NCBI RefSeq assembly: GCF_029626155.1 | Contig: NZ_JARUBL010000001.1 | Location: 6,724,501-6,788,500, forward strand | Reading direction: 5' to 3' | From: Solwaraspora sp. WMMD1047 | GTDB lineage: Bacteria; Actinomycetota; Actinomycetes; Mycobacteriales; Micromonosporaceae | DNA: 64,000 bases | Shown here: positions 43,984 to 52,603 of the stretch, piece after piece | How positions within the stretch are numbered: the first letter of the stretch is position 1 | Layout: each line of letters begins with the position of its first letter | Program-made: the position numbers and the translations under genes | The notes under the pieces: generated by a model | The model's database searches: none | What the model was told of the DNA's origin: nothing | The model's input: the letters and a program-made list of their open reading frames with translations, nothing else

Positions 43984-44115
43984 CTCATCTTTCCCAGCGC
44001 CGCACGGCGCGGCGGGGACGGATTTGGCACCTGCCTCGCTATGGCCTCGTCATCGAGACAGCGAAGTGGTTGCCGGGGCGTCAACGGGCCGTATCCCTCA
44101 GCCCCTCTGGATGAG
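43984..44115 (-). promoter_or_regulatory. SAM-I (S-box) riboswitch upstream of the ThrC-family gene
   Basis: On the minus strand all SAM-I landmarks occur in order. They are the P1 5' strand CTCATC (44115-44110), CAGAGGGGCTGAGGGA, GGCCCGTTGACGCCCC then GGCAACC, a P3 hairpin ending AGCGAG, GCAGGTGCCAAATCC, a GC-rich P4, and the P1 3' strand GATGAG (43989-43984). The closing P1 strand runs straight into AGAGGA, the ribosome site of the gene, so SAM binding probably blocks translation initiation. It is the strongest cis-RNA in the window. Confidence 0.95.
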
Positions 44116-44239
44116 GTATTCAGTTGTGCCCGGTAAGTCTACGGGCGCGCTCCGGTCCTGTCCCCGCCCCTTCCCACGCTGTGAGCAACCCCAAAGATCA
44201 ACAGCGGGTACGCCGTAGTCACCCTGCCCCTGGTGCGCC

Positions 44240-45187
44240 CTACGAGGTGACGTCCTTGCGGGTGAAGCGCCAGAAGGCCAGGCCCCAGAAGGCGGTGGCG
44301 TAGCTGAGCGCCGAGATGGCGCCCTTGACCAGATCGTCGGTCTGCATCGGGGTGGAGAGCAGACCCAGCCAGGCGGTGCTGTAGTGGGTCGGCAGGAAGT
44401 CCCGCAGCACGCCGAGCGCGGTGATCTGGTCCAGGATGCTGGAGAGGATCCAGAGCAGCACCGCCCCGCCGACCGCGCCGAGCGCCGCGTCGGTGGTCAC
44501 CGAGAGCAGGAACGCCAGCCCCGCCACGATCAGCAGCACCACGCTGAGGTAGCCGAGGATGCCGAGCAGCCGGAGCAGCCCCTCGCCGGCCGGGATCTGC
44601 GCGGCGACCGTGCTCTGCAGCGGTTCCCAGCCGTAGCGCAGGGTGCCGACCAGCAGCGCGGTGCCGGCCAGCAGGACCAGGGCCAACCCCGAGTACGCGG
44701 CCGCGACGATCAGCTTCACCGCCAGCAGCCGGGCCCGGGGCACCGGGACCGCCAGCAGGTACCGCAGGCTGCCCCAGCTGGCCTCGCTCGCCACCGTGTC
44801 GCCGAAGAAGAGCGCCACCACCACGACCAGCAGGAAGGAGGCGGAGACGAAGATCGAGAAGAGAGCGAAGTTGAGGCCACCGGCGGTGGCCAGGTCGATC
44901 AGGCTGCCGAACTCGCCGCCACCGTTGTCGTCGTCCTGGCTGTCGAACTCGAAGGCGATCAGAATGATCAACGGCAGGATCACCATGAACGCCAGCGCGA
45001 GCTGGGTCCGGCGGCGGGCGGCCTGCCGGCGCCACTCGGCCCGGATCGGCAGCGTACGGCGCGGGCGGTAGCCGGCCGCCGCCCCCGCCGCGTCGACGCC
45101 GCCGACGAGGCCGTCTGTGGGGCCGTCTGCGGGGCGGTCGGCGGCGGGGCCGTCGGTTGGCGGCTGCTGCCCGGTCGAGGTGGTCAT
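44240..45187 (-). CDS. ABC-2-type transporter permease
   Basis: 315 residues from ATG 45187, which overlaps the stop of the upstream fusion gene (ATGA). A ~50-residue polar N-terminus is followed by about six helices, such as LALAFMVILPLIILIAFEFD, FSIFVSASFLLVVVVALFFG and LLIVAGLAFLLSVTTDAALG. The SWGSLRYLLAVPVPRARLLA segment between helices is the coupling region typical of ABC-2 exporters. It should be the membrane partner of the ABC domain in the 45187-48141 protein. Substrate unknown. Confidence 0.88.
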   Translation of the reverse strand: MTTSTGQQPPTDGPAADRPADGPTDGLVGGVDAAGAAAGYRPRRTLPIRAEWRRQAARRRTQLALAFMVILPLIILIAFEFDSQDDDNGGGEFGSLIDLATAGGLNFALFSIFVSASFLLVVVVALFFGDTVASEASWGSLRYLLAVPVPRARLLAVKLIVAAAYSGLALVLLAGTALLVGTLRYGWEPLQSTVAAQIPAGEGLLRLLGILGYLSVVLLIVAGLAFLLSVTTDAALGAVGGAVLLWILSSILDQITALGVLRDFLPTHYSTAWLGLLSTPMQTDDLVKGAISALSYATAFWGLAFWRFTRKDVTS

Positions 45188-48141
45188 CAACGGTCCCCGC
45201 TTCCCCGTGAGTTCTCGCCGACCAGGGCGAGGAAGGCGTCCTCCAGCCGGCGGCGTGGCACCACCCGGTCCACTCCGACGCCGGCCCGGACCAGTTCGGC
45301 CACCACCTCGCTGCGGGCGGCGCCGTTGATGTCCACCACCAGGCCACCGTTGCCGTCCGAGGCCACCGCCCGCACCCCGTCGAGCCGGTCCAGCACCTCC
45401 CGGGCGGCGTCCGCGTCGCTGACGTCGAACTGCACGCTCGGCGACTCGCCGACGATGTCGTCCACCGGGCCGGAGGCCACGATCTCGCCCTTGTGCACCA
45501 CCACGGCGTGGGTGCAGGTCTGTTCCACCTCGGCGAGCAGGTGGCTGGAGACCAGCACCGCCCGGCCGGCGGTGGCGTACCGGCGCAGCACCCGGCGCAT
45601 CTCGGCGATCTGCGGCGGGTCGAGCCCGTCGGTCGGCTCGTCCAGCACCAGCAGCTCCGGCAGGCCGAGCATGGCCTGCGCGATGGCCAGCCGCTGCCGC
45701 ATCCCGTGGCTGTAGTTCTTCGTCCGGCGGTGCACCGAGTCACCCAGGCCGGCGATCTCCAGCGCCTCCTCGAAGTGCGCGTCGGCCGCCGGGCGGCCGG
45801 TCGCCCGCCAGTACGACCGCAGGTTCTCCAGCCCGCTCAGGTGCGGCAGGAACCCCGGCCCCTCGACAAGCGAGCCGATCCGGGAGAGCACCGGGGAGCC
45901 CGGCACCAGCCGGTGGCCGAAAACGTAGATCTGGCCGGCGGTCGGCTGGGTCAGCCCCATCAGCACCCGCAGGGTGGTGGTCTTGCCGGCACCGTTGGGG
46001 CCGAGCAGGCCGACCACCTGGCCGCGCCGCACCTCGAAGTCGACCCGGGAGACGGCGACGAAGCCGTCGGCGTACTCCTTGCGCAGGTCGCGGACGGCGA
46101 GCGGGAGGTCGGCGTACTCGGGGAGCACGGAGGTGTCGTGGCGGCGGTGCCGGCGGCGGACCACGGCGACGACCACGACGAGCCCGACCGCGATGGCGGC
46201 CAGCAGCCCGACCAGCACCCAGCGCCACAGCGCCGCCGAGGTGGCGATCGGCTCGCCGGCCACCGTCGGCAGGGTCAGCGGTTCGGCGCCGAGGCCGACG
46301 GTGTAGACGGTCGGCTCGACCGGGGTGGCGTACGCCTGGTCGGAGGTGGCGATCGTGATCCGCAGCCGGTGGTCGGCCTCGAACCGGTGCACGATCGCCG
46401 GCAGGGTGACCCGGACCGGCGCGGCGGCCGCCACGTCGGTGGGTAGCCCGGTCAGCCGGACCGGGGCCACCAGGCCGTTGGGGAGGGTGCTGGCGCCGGT
46501 CGGGCCGACGTCGTAGAGCTTGACGAAGAGCACCGCCTCGCCGGTCGGCGACGCGGCCCGGATGGAGATGGTCGGCGCGCCGGTGACGTCCACGGCGGCG
46601 GCCAGCGGCTCGGAGTCGAACCGGGCGTGCTGGCCGGGCAGGTCGGCGGCCACCCCGTCCAGCAGGGAGGCGAATCCGCCGGTGAACGGCACCGACGAGA
46701 TGGCCGCCGGGGTACCGGCCGGTGGGTTGGCGATCCGCTGGTCCGGGCCGGCGACCGGCACCCGCTGCTGGCCGGTGCCGGCGAGGCCGGGGTAGTCGTC
46801 GCGGCGGTAGCCGGTGGCGACCAGGCCGCGGTCCAGGGCGTCGAAGCCGGCGATCCGCGACCAGGTGAAGCTGTCGCCGGGCGGGTCGCCTTCGCCCTTG
46901 AGGTAGTGGTTGAGCCACTGCGCGGTGAGGTACTTGACCCGGTCGGCGTCGGTCTGCGGGCCGGAGCCGCCGTCGTGCCCGCCGGTGAACCAGGCGACCC
47001 GGACCGGGGTGCCGGCGGCGGCGATGCCGGCGGCGTTGGCGTCCGCCTCGGCGAGCGGGAAGAGGCTGTCCGCCTCGCCCTGCACCAGCAGGGTGGGTGC
47101 CTTGATCCGGTCGAGCACGCCGGCCGGGCTGGACCGGTCCAGCAGGGCGACCGCCGACTCGCTGGCCCGCCCGGTGGTGGCGATCTCCAGGTAGGCGGCG
47201 CAGACATCGGCCGCGAACCGTCCGCACGCGGGGTCCCCGCCGGGTCCGCCGGACCCGCCGGGCACCGGCACGGGTACGCCGGGATCGGCGCCGCCGTCGG
47301 CCGGGGCGGCCGGGTCGGCTGGGGCGGCCGGGTCGGGGCCAGGGGCGGCTGGGTCGGTACCGCCGTCGGCCGGGTCGGGGGCGCCGCCGGCCGGGCCGGT
47401 GCCGGTCTCGTCGTCGGGGCCGGCGGGGCCGCCGAGGCCGGCGCCGAGGCTGCCGGCGCCGCCGAAGAAGATGCCCGCCCAGCCCTTCTTGAACACCCCG
47501 GCGAGCGGGTCCTGGCCGGTCGACTCGGGCAGGAACGAGCGGGCCAGGCTGTTCCAGGTGATCATCGGGACGATGGCGTCGACGCGCTGGTCCTGGGCGG
47601 CCAGCAGCAGGGCCAGGGCGCCGCCGTAGGAGCCGCCCACCACCCCGACCCGCGGATCGCCGGGCGCGTCGGTGCGGACCTCGGGTCGCTCGGCCAGCCA
47701 GTCCAGCAGCCGCTGCGCGTCGCGTACCTCGTAGTCGGGGTGGTCGAGATGGATCTGGCCGCCGCTGCGCCCGAATCCGCGGGCGGTGTAGGTCAGCACC
47801 GCGTAACCGAGGTCGGCGAGCTCCTCGGCGTCGGTGCGGACCGACTCCTTGGTCCCGCCGAAGCCGTGGGCGAGCAGCACCGCCGGGACCGGCCGCCCGG
47901 CCGACGCCACGTCCGGCAGGTAGAACCGGGTGTCCAACTCGACCGGCTGGTCACCGGCCGGCCCGGAGCGGACGGTGAGCAGCCGGTCGGTGGTCCGGTA
48001 GGTCGCCCGCTCCGGCCAGACCGCCCAGCCGACCAGGCCGGCCAGCAGCACCACCACCAGGGACGTTGCGACCGCCCGCCGCCGGGTCAGCCGGACACGA
48101 GGCAGGGCACGGCGCAGCCGGGCCGGCAGCGGGGAAGGCAT
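45187..48141 (-). CDS. Fusion: extracytoplasmic S15/CocE-like hydrolase joined to an ABC transporter ATPase
   Basis: 984 residues from ATG 48141 (a longer frame exists upstream). Order: TM1 (~22-42, SLVVVLLAGLVGWAVWP); alpha/beta hydrolase (~55-430) with VLLAHGFGGTKE, nucleophile GGSYGG (Ser ~170), LLVQGEADSLFP acid region and FTGGHDGG His. Within it lies a ~70-residue Pro/Gly/Ala/Asp low-complexity insert. Next is the beta-sandwich of X-Pro dipeptidyl-peptidase/CocE enzymes (~440-625). TM2 (~640-662, WVLVGLLAAIAVGLVVVVAV) leads to the ABC domain (~675-890) with GLLGPNGAGKTTTLRVL, NYSHGMRQRL signature and LLVLDEPTDGLDP. Two membrane segments put the hydrolase outside and the ATPase inside, coupled to the next gene's permease. 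This is unlikely to be a mis-joined frame, because one uninterrupted frame with correct topology spans all parts. Confidence 0.88.
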   Translation of the reverse strand: MPSPLPARLRRALPRVRLTRRRAVATSLVVVLLAGLVGWAVWPERATYRTTDRLLTVRSGPAGDQPVELDTRFYLPDVASAGRPVPAVLLAHGFGGTKESVRTDAEELADLGYAVLTYTARGFGRSGGQIHLDHPDYEVRDAQRLLDWLAERPEVRTDAPGDPRVGVVGGSYGGALALLLAAQDQRVDAIVPMITWNSLARSFLPESTGQDPLAGVFKKGWAGIFFGGAGSLGAGLGGPAGPDDETGTGPAGGAPDPADGGTDPAAPGPDPAAPADPAAPADGGADPGVPVPVPGGSGGPGGDPACGRFAADVCAAYLEIATTGRASESAVALLDRSSPAGVLDRIKAPTLLVQGEADSLFPLAEADANAAGIAAAGTPVRVAWFTGGHDGGSGPQTDADRVKYLTAQWLNHYLKGEGDPPGDSFTWSRIAGFDALDRGLVATGYRRDDYPGLAGTGQQRVPVAGPDQRIANPPAGTPAAISSVPFTGGFASLLDGVAADLPGQHARFDSEPLAAAVDVTGAPTISIRAASPTGEAVLFVKLYDVGPTGASTLPNGLVAPVRLTGLPTDVAAAAPVRVTLPAIVHRFEADHRLRITIATSDQAYATPVEPTVYTVGLGAEPLTLPTVAGEPIATSAALWRWVLVGLLAAIAVGLVVVVAVVRRRHRRHDTSVLPEYADLPLAVRDLRKEYADGFVAVSRVDFEVRRGQVVGLLGPNGAGKTTTLRVLMGLTQPTAGQIYVFGHRLVPGSPVLSRIGSLVEGPGFLPHLSGLENLRSYWRATGRPAADAHFEEALEIAGLGDSVHRRTKNYSHGMRQRLAIAQAMLGLPELLVLDEPTDGLDPPQIAEMRRVLRRYATAGRAVLVSSHLLAEVEQTCTHAVVVHKGEIVASGPVDDIVGESPSVQFDVSDADAAREVLDRLDGVRAVASDGNGGLVVDINGAARSEVVAELVRAGVGVDRVVPRRRLEDAFLALVGENSRGSGDR

Positions 48142-48513
48142 GGGCACACCGTACGGCGCTCCGCCTGTGGGTTGGCTGAGATCCCCCGGATGGTCGTTCG
48201 ACTGGCCCGAACGGCGCGCCGGGACGGTCGTCCGCTCCGGGTCAACGGGGCTCGCGGTGCGGAGAGTTCGGATCACGTGAATTCACATCAAAGGAACAGA
48301 AGGTTTGATCGACGCATGTCGCTCATCTTTTGATACTTGATGTGACGAGATTGATTACCTACAGCAACATCTGCCGAAGTGACGCGAAACTGACTGTTCG
48401 GCTTGGATCGCCTGCCGTACGGGGTCAGCTAGTTTTCCGGTCCGGTGCACGGGACCTGGCTCCCCCCTGTCCACCCTCCGACTCCGCCGACAGTCGCCCC
48501 GAGGAGAGATTTG
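48142..48513. other. Divergent promoter region between the ABC fusion gene and the conservon locus
   Basis: 372 bp without a gene, unusually AT-rich for this genome between ~48270 and 48400. It contains several dyads (see 48273-48345) and probably promoters in both directions. GAGGAGAG at ~48501 is the ribosome site of the 48514 gene. Confidence 0.6.
48273..48345. promoter_or_regulatory. Cluster of dyad elements in the divergent promoter
   Basis: TCACGTGA (48273-48280) overlaps GTGAATTCAC (48277-48286). TCACATCAA (48283-48291) has its exact inverse TTGATGTGA at 48337-48345, 54 bp away (about five helical turns). Such spaced inverse half-sites could allow looping by one regulator. The regulator is not identified. 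Confidence 0.4.
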
Positions 48514-49752
48514 ATGACGCCTCCAGCGCAGCGGTTCCGTCGCTGGCCGAACCTGTCCGGCGGCGTGCTGCGCCTGCTCCTCGCGGGACTCCTCCTGGTG
48601 CCCGTCGGCGTGCTCTCCGTCCAGGCCTGGCAGGGCATCGACGAGAAACTCACCTTCGCCGAACGGGAACGCCAGGGTATCGAGTACCTGCAGTCCCTGG
48701 AGCGGGTCACGGTCGCCCTGGTGGACGCCCAGTCGGCGGCGGTCGCCGGCCGGTCGGTGCCGGGCGAGGCACTGACCCGCGCCGTCGAGAACGCCTCCTC
48801 GGTCGACGCCCGCCTCGGCGACGAGCTGCGGACCCGGGAACGCTGGGCCGGCGCCCGAGCCAAGATCGAATCACTGTCGCAGCAGAACCTGCGCGCGCCG
48901 GAGGAGGCCTACGCCGCCTACAGCGAGGCCGGTGACCTGCTGCTCGCCCTGTACGGCAAGGTCCGGGAGACCTCCGGGCTGATCCGGGACCCGGACGCCG
49001 ACTCGTACCACCTGCAGGACAGCGCGGCGGAGGAGCTGCCCGAGGCGCTGATCGCCGCCGGCCGGCTGGGCGACATCGCCATGCTCGCCACCACCCGCGC
49101 CGAGGACCAGGCCCTGAACACCGCCATCCAGGCGACTGGTGCCCGCAGCGGCGTTCTCGAACCGGTCGAGGACCTGGTGGAGGGTCTGCAGGCGGCCGTC
49201 AACAACACCGACAGCCAGCAGCTCAGCGGCAACCTGCTCAGCCAGCTCGACGCGTACCAGATCGCGGTGGACGCCCTCGCCGCCGCCTCCGCCGCGACCG
49301 ACCTCGGCACCCCGACGCGGGCCAACCAGGTGGGCGAGGCGCGCGCCGCCGCCCAGGCCGCCGGCGCCGATCTCTCCCAGACCATGCTCACCGAGCTGGA
49401 CAACCTGGTCACCGTACGGGCCGACGGGCTGCGCACCGAACGGCTGCTCGCCGGGGCCGCCGCCATCGCCGCCCTGCTGATCGCCCTGGCGTTGATCGCG
49501 CTGAGCCTCGCCGGCCGGCGGTCCCGGCCGGCGACCGCGCCGGTCGCCCCGCAGGCCCGCGCCGACGCGCCCGACCCGCCCAGAGCCGAGCTGCCCGACC
49601 GGGCCAGAGGCTGGGAGCTACCGGCGGAATGGTCCGATCCGGTACCGGCCGGCCAGGGTCTCGGCCGGCCCGCGCAGTCGGGCCTGCGGGACGTCGGGCT
49701 GCTCGGCCGCGACAACGAACCGGCGCGCTGGGGACGCACCGATGCTCGATAG
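48514..49752 (+). CDS. Sensor-only membrane protein (NIT-like extracytoplasmic domain) upstream of the conservon
   Basis: 412 residues from ATG 48514, with GAGGAGAG upstream. TM1 at ~17-38 (GVLRLLLAGLLLVPVGVLSV), an all-helical extracytoplasmic region ~40-308 (LTFAERERQGIEYLQSLERV ... TRANQVGEARAAAQAAGADL), TM2 ~310-332 (AGAAAIAALLIALALIALSL), then an ~80-residue polar cytoplasmic tail. It lacks HAMP and kinase domains. Its layout copies the N-terminal half of the CvnA-like kinase that follows, which starts 11 bp inside it. It is probably a co-receptor or decoy sensor for the conservon (inference). Confidence 0.75.
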   Translation: MTPPAQRFRRWPNLSGGVLRLLLAGLLLVPVGVLSVQAWQGIDEKLTFAERERQGIEYLQSLERVTVALVDAQSAAVAGRSVPGEALTRAVENASSVDARLGDELRTRERWAGARAKIESLSQQNLRAPEEAYAAYSEAGDLLLALYGKVRETSGLIRDPDADSYHLQDSAAEELPEALIAAGRLGDIAMLATTRAEDQALNTAIQATGARSGVLEPVEDLVEGLQAAVNNTDSQQLSGNLLSQLDAYQIAVDALAAASAATDLGTPTRANQVGEARAAAQAAGADLSQTMLTELDNLVTVRADGLRTERLLAGAAAIAALLIALALIALSLAGRRSRPATAPVAPQARADAPDPPRAELPDRARGWELPAEWSDPVPAGQGLGRPAQSGLRDVGLLGRDNEPARWGRTDAR

Positions 49753-52603
49753 GCTCCGGATCCGCGGCAAACTCGCCGTCCTCGTCGTCATTCCGCTGCT
49801 CAGCATGGTCGCCCTCGCCGTTCCGGTGGTGGTCGACCGGGTCTCTGAGGCCCGCCGGGCCGCCGACACCGCCGAGGCGGTCGATGTCGCCGGCCAGGTC
49901 GGCACCCTGGTGCAGGACCTGCAGAAGGAACGGCTGCTGTCGCTCGGCTACCTGCTCGACCCGGAGGGGGGGTTGGTGTCGCGCTCGGACCTCATCCAGC
50001 AGAGCACCACCGTCACCGACCGGGTCGCCGACCTGAAGGCCGATCTCGGCCCGGCGCTGTCGACCCCGGTGGTCGAGGCGCTGGCCAACGTGCAGACCCT
50101 CAACGAGCTGCGGGCCGGGATCCTCAGCGGCCGGGCCACCACCGACCAGATCATGGCCACCTTCGGCGCCATCGACCTGGCGCTCATCGACTCGCTCCGA
50201 CTGACCGACCGCATCGACACCGGCACCTCGGCCGGCCGCCAGACCCTGGCCCTCGACGCGGTGCTGCGCACCGATGAGGCGATCAGCCACGGCGCCGCCC
50301 TGCTGGTGCTCGTGGTGGCTACCAAGGACGCCGACCCGAGGGCGCTGCAGCAGGTCACCACCGCCTACGTCGGCGCCATGCTCGTCCTGCAGAACACCGT
50401 GGCCCGGTTCACCGCGCTCGCCACCGCCGAGCAGAACGCGCTCTACACGCTGGTCTCCGAGGCCGCCGCGGCCCGGATCCCGCCGGAGCTGGTGGTCAAC
50501 CTGACCGGTGACCCGACCGCCGCGCTGGCCGACCGGGAGGTCCAGACCACCTTCCCCGGCGTGGTCTCGCTGATCACCATCGGCCAGTTCGTGCAGAAGA
50601 AGCTGGTCACCGACATCACCGCCGCGGTGGCCGACCAGCAGCGGCAGGCCCTGGTCACGGCGTACGGCGTGGTCGGCCTGGTGCTGCTGGTGCTGCTGGT
50701 GGTCGTGCTGCTGAGCCTCACCGTCGCCCGTACGGTGGCCCGGCCGCTGACCCGGCTGACCCACTCCGCCGACCGGGTGGCCCGGGTCGCGGAGGCGGAA
50801 CTGGTCCGGATCGCCGACGACGAGACCGAATCCGCCCGGCCGATCCGACTCGACCCGGTCGACGTCAGCGGCCGCGACGAGATCGGCGACCTGGCCCGCG
50901 CCTTCGACCGGGTGCAGGGCACCGCGGCCCGGCTGGTGGAACGCCAGGCGGCCAGCCGCCGCAACGTGGCGCAGATGTTCGGCCACGTCGGTCGCCGTAC
51001 CCAGAACCTGGTCGGCCGGCAGATCGCCCTGATCGACCGGCTGGAGCAGCAGGAGACCGAGCCGTCCCGGTTGCAGCACCTCTACCGGCTCGACCACATC
51101 TCCAGCCGGCTGCGCCGCAACGCCAGCAGCCTGGTGGTCCTCTCCGGCTCGGCCGGCGGCGACGGGCACGTGGCACCGATGCCGCTCGGCGACGTGGTCC
51201 GGTTGGCGCTCGGCGAGATCGAGGACTACACCCGGGTCGACGTGCAGATCCGGGTCGACGTCATGGTCACGCCCGGGGTGATCGGCGACCTGGTGCTGGC
51301 GCTCGCCGAGCTGATGGAGAACGGCACCGCCTTCTCGCCGCCGCACACCAGGGTCACCGTCTCCGCCGAGCTGATCCCGGGCGGTGCCCGGGTCAGCCTG
51401 ATCGACCACGGCATCGGCATGCCGGCGGAGCGGATGGCGGAGGAGAACGCGCGGTTGACCCGGCGCGAACGGCTCGACCTGACCCCGACCGAGGTGCTCG
51501 GCCTCTTCGTGGTCGGCCGGCTCGCCCGCCGGCACGGCTGGCGGGTCGCCCTCTCCCCGACCCCGGGCGGCGGCGTGACGGTCGAGCTCGACATCGACGA
51601 CCGGCTGCTCGTGGTACGCCGGGCCGGCACGCCGGCCACCGGCGTGGCCCGGGCCGGGGCGGCCCCGGCGGTGGCCGGTCGGGCCGTCGCGGCGGCCCCC
51701 GAACCGGGCCGGGCACCGATGGCCGGGCTCGGCGCCGAACTGTTGGCCACCACCGCCGGACCACCACCGGTCCCGGCCCCCGCCGCACCGGCACCGGCCG
51801 CACCTACGTCCCCCGCGCCGGTACACGGTGGGCCGGTACCGGCGATGCCCGCCCGGGCCTCGGCCCCGCCCGCCGTCGACGGACCGGCCGGCCCCGGTGA
51901 GCCGGAGCCGCGGACCACCGGCCGGGACCAGCCGGCGCCCGCGCCGGAATCCATCGACCCGGTCTTCAACCCGGTCCTGCTCAGCCGCGCCACCCAATCG
52001 TTGGAGTCCGGCCAGCCCTGGGACGCCTTCGGGACCCGGCCCGGCGAGCAGGCCCGTTCCGGCCGGAACCGAACCACCGAATCCGCCGCCCAGAGCGGCG
52101 CTTCGCTGCGGCAGCGGGTGCCGGGGGCACAGCTCCCGCAGACCCCCCGGCCCAACCGGGCCGTCGACTCGACCCCGGCCGACCCCGCGGCCGTCCGGGC
52201 GTTGCTCGAAGAGTTCGAGGCCGGGGTGCAACGGGCCCAACGACAGTACGGAGCGTCCTCCCCGACGCCCCCGGCGGCCCCGTCCCGGGCCGCCGTCCCA
52301 CCGGCCGCCGTATCGCCGGGTGCTGTCCCACCGGCCGCCGCACCACCGGCCGCTGTCCCGGCGCCCGCGCCGGCGCCGGGACCCGTCCCCGGGCCGGGAG
52401 CCGGCCAACTCAACCGGCGGGTGCCGGGCGCTAACCTGAGTGTCCCGACCCCCACCGCCAGACCGAACCACTCGCCGGCCCGGACCAGGCCGGCGGATCC
52501 GGACGAGGTGCGCGACCTGATCACGCAGTTCGAGACCGGCGTCGCCCGCGCTCTGACCGAAGTCAGTCCAGACCACCGCCACGAAGAGGGACGGTCACAA
52601 TGA
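49742..52603 (+). CDS. cvnA: Conservon histidine-kinase-like sensor CvnA (nitrate/nitrite-sensor domain, HAMP, HATPase)
   Basis: 953 residues from ATG 49742, overlapping the upstream gene by 11 bp. TM1 ~12-32 (LAVLVVIPLLSMVALAVPVV), helical NIT-type sensor ~45-300 (VQDLQKERLLSLGYLLDPEG is the typical NIT start), TM2 ~308-330, HAMP ~330-395, coiled coil, then a GHKL ATPase (~505-620) with LAELMENGTAFSPP as N-box and IDHGIGMPAERM. The classical H-box is modified (FGHVGRRTQNLVGRQIALID). The C-terminal third is Pro/Ala-rich. CvnA proteins couple to CvnB-D instead of a response regulator. The stop overlaps cvnB. Confidence 0.93.
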   Translation: MLDRLRIRGKLAVLVVIPLLSMVALAVPVVVDRVSEARRAADTAEAVDVAGQVGTLVQDLQKERLLSLGYLLDPEGGLVSRSDLIQQSTTVTDRVADLKADLGPALSTPVVEALANVQTLNELRAGILSGRATTDQIMATFGAIDLALIDSLRLTDRIDTGTSAGRQTLALDAVLRTDEAISHGAALLVLVVATKDADPRALQQVTTAYVGAMLVLQNTVARFTALATAEQNALYTLVSEAAAARIPPELVVNLTGDPTAALADREVQTTFPGVVSLITIGQFVQKKLVTDITAAVADQQRQALVTAYGVVGLVLLVLLVVVLLSLTVARTVARPLTRLTHSADRVARVAEAELVRIADDETESARPIRLDPVDVSGRDEIGDLARAFDRVQGTAARLVERQAASRRNVAQMFGHVGRRTQNLVGRQIALIDRLEQQETEPSRLQHLYRLDHISSRLRRNASSLVVLSGSAGGDGHVAPMPLGDVVRLALGEIEDYTRVDVQIRVDVMVTPGVIGDLVLALAELMENGTAFSPPHTRVTVSAELIPGGARVSLIDHGIGMPAERMAEENARLTRRERLDLTPTEVLGLFVVGRLARRHGWRVALSPTPGGGVTVELDIDDRLLVVRRAGTPATGVARAGAAPAVAGRAVAAAPEPGRAPMAGLGAELLATTAGPPPVPAPAAPAPAAPTSPAPVHGGPVPAMPARASAPPAVDGPAGPGEPEPRTTGRDQPAPAPESIDPVFNPVLLSRATQSLESGQPWDAFGTRPGEQARSGRNRTTESAAQSGASLRQRVPGAQLPQTPRPNRAVDSTPADPAAVRALLEEFEAGVQRAQRQYGASSPTPPAAPSRAAVPPAAVSPGAVPPAAAPPAAVPAPAPAPGPVPGPGAGQLNRRVPGANLSVPTPTARPNHSPARTRPADPDEVRDLITQFETGVARALTEVSPDHRHEEGRSQ

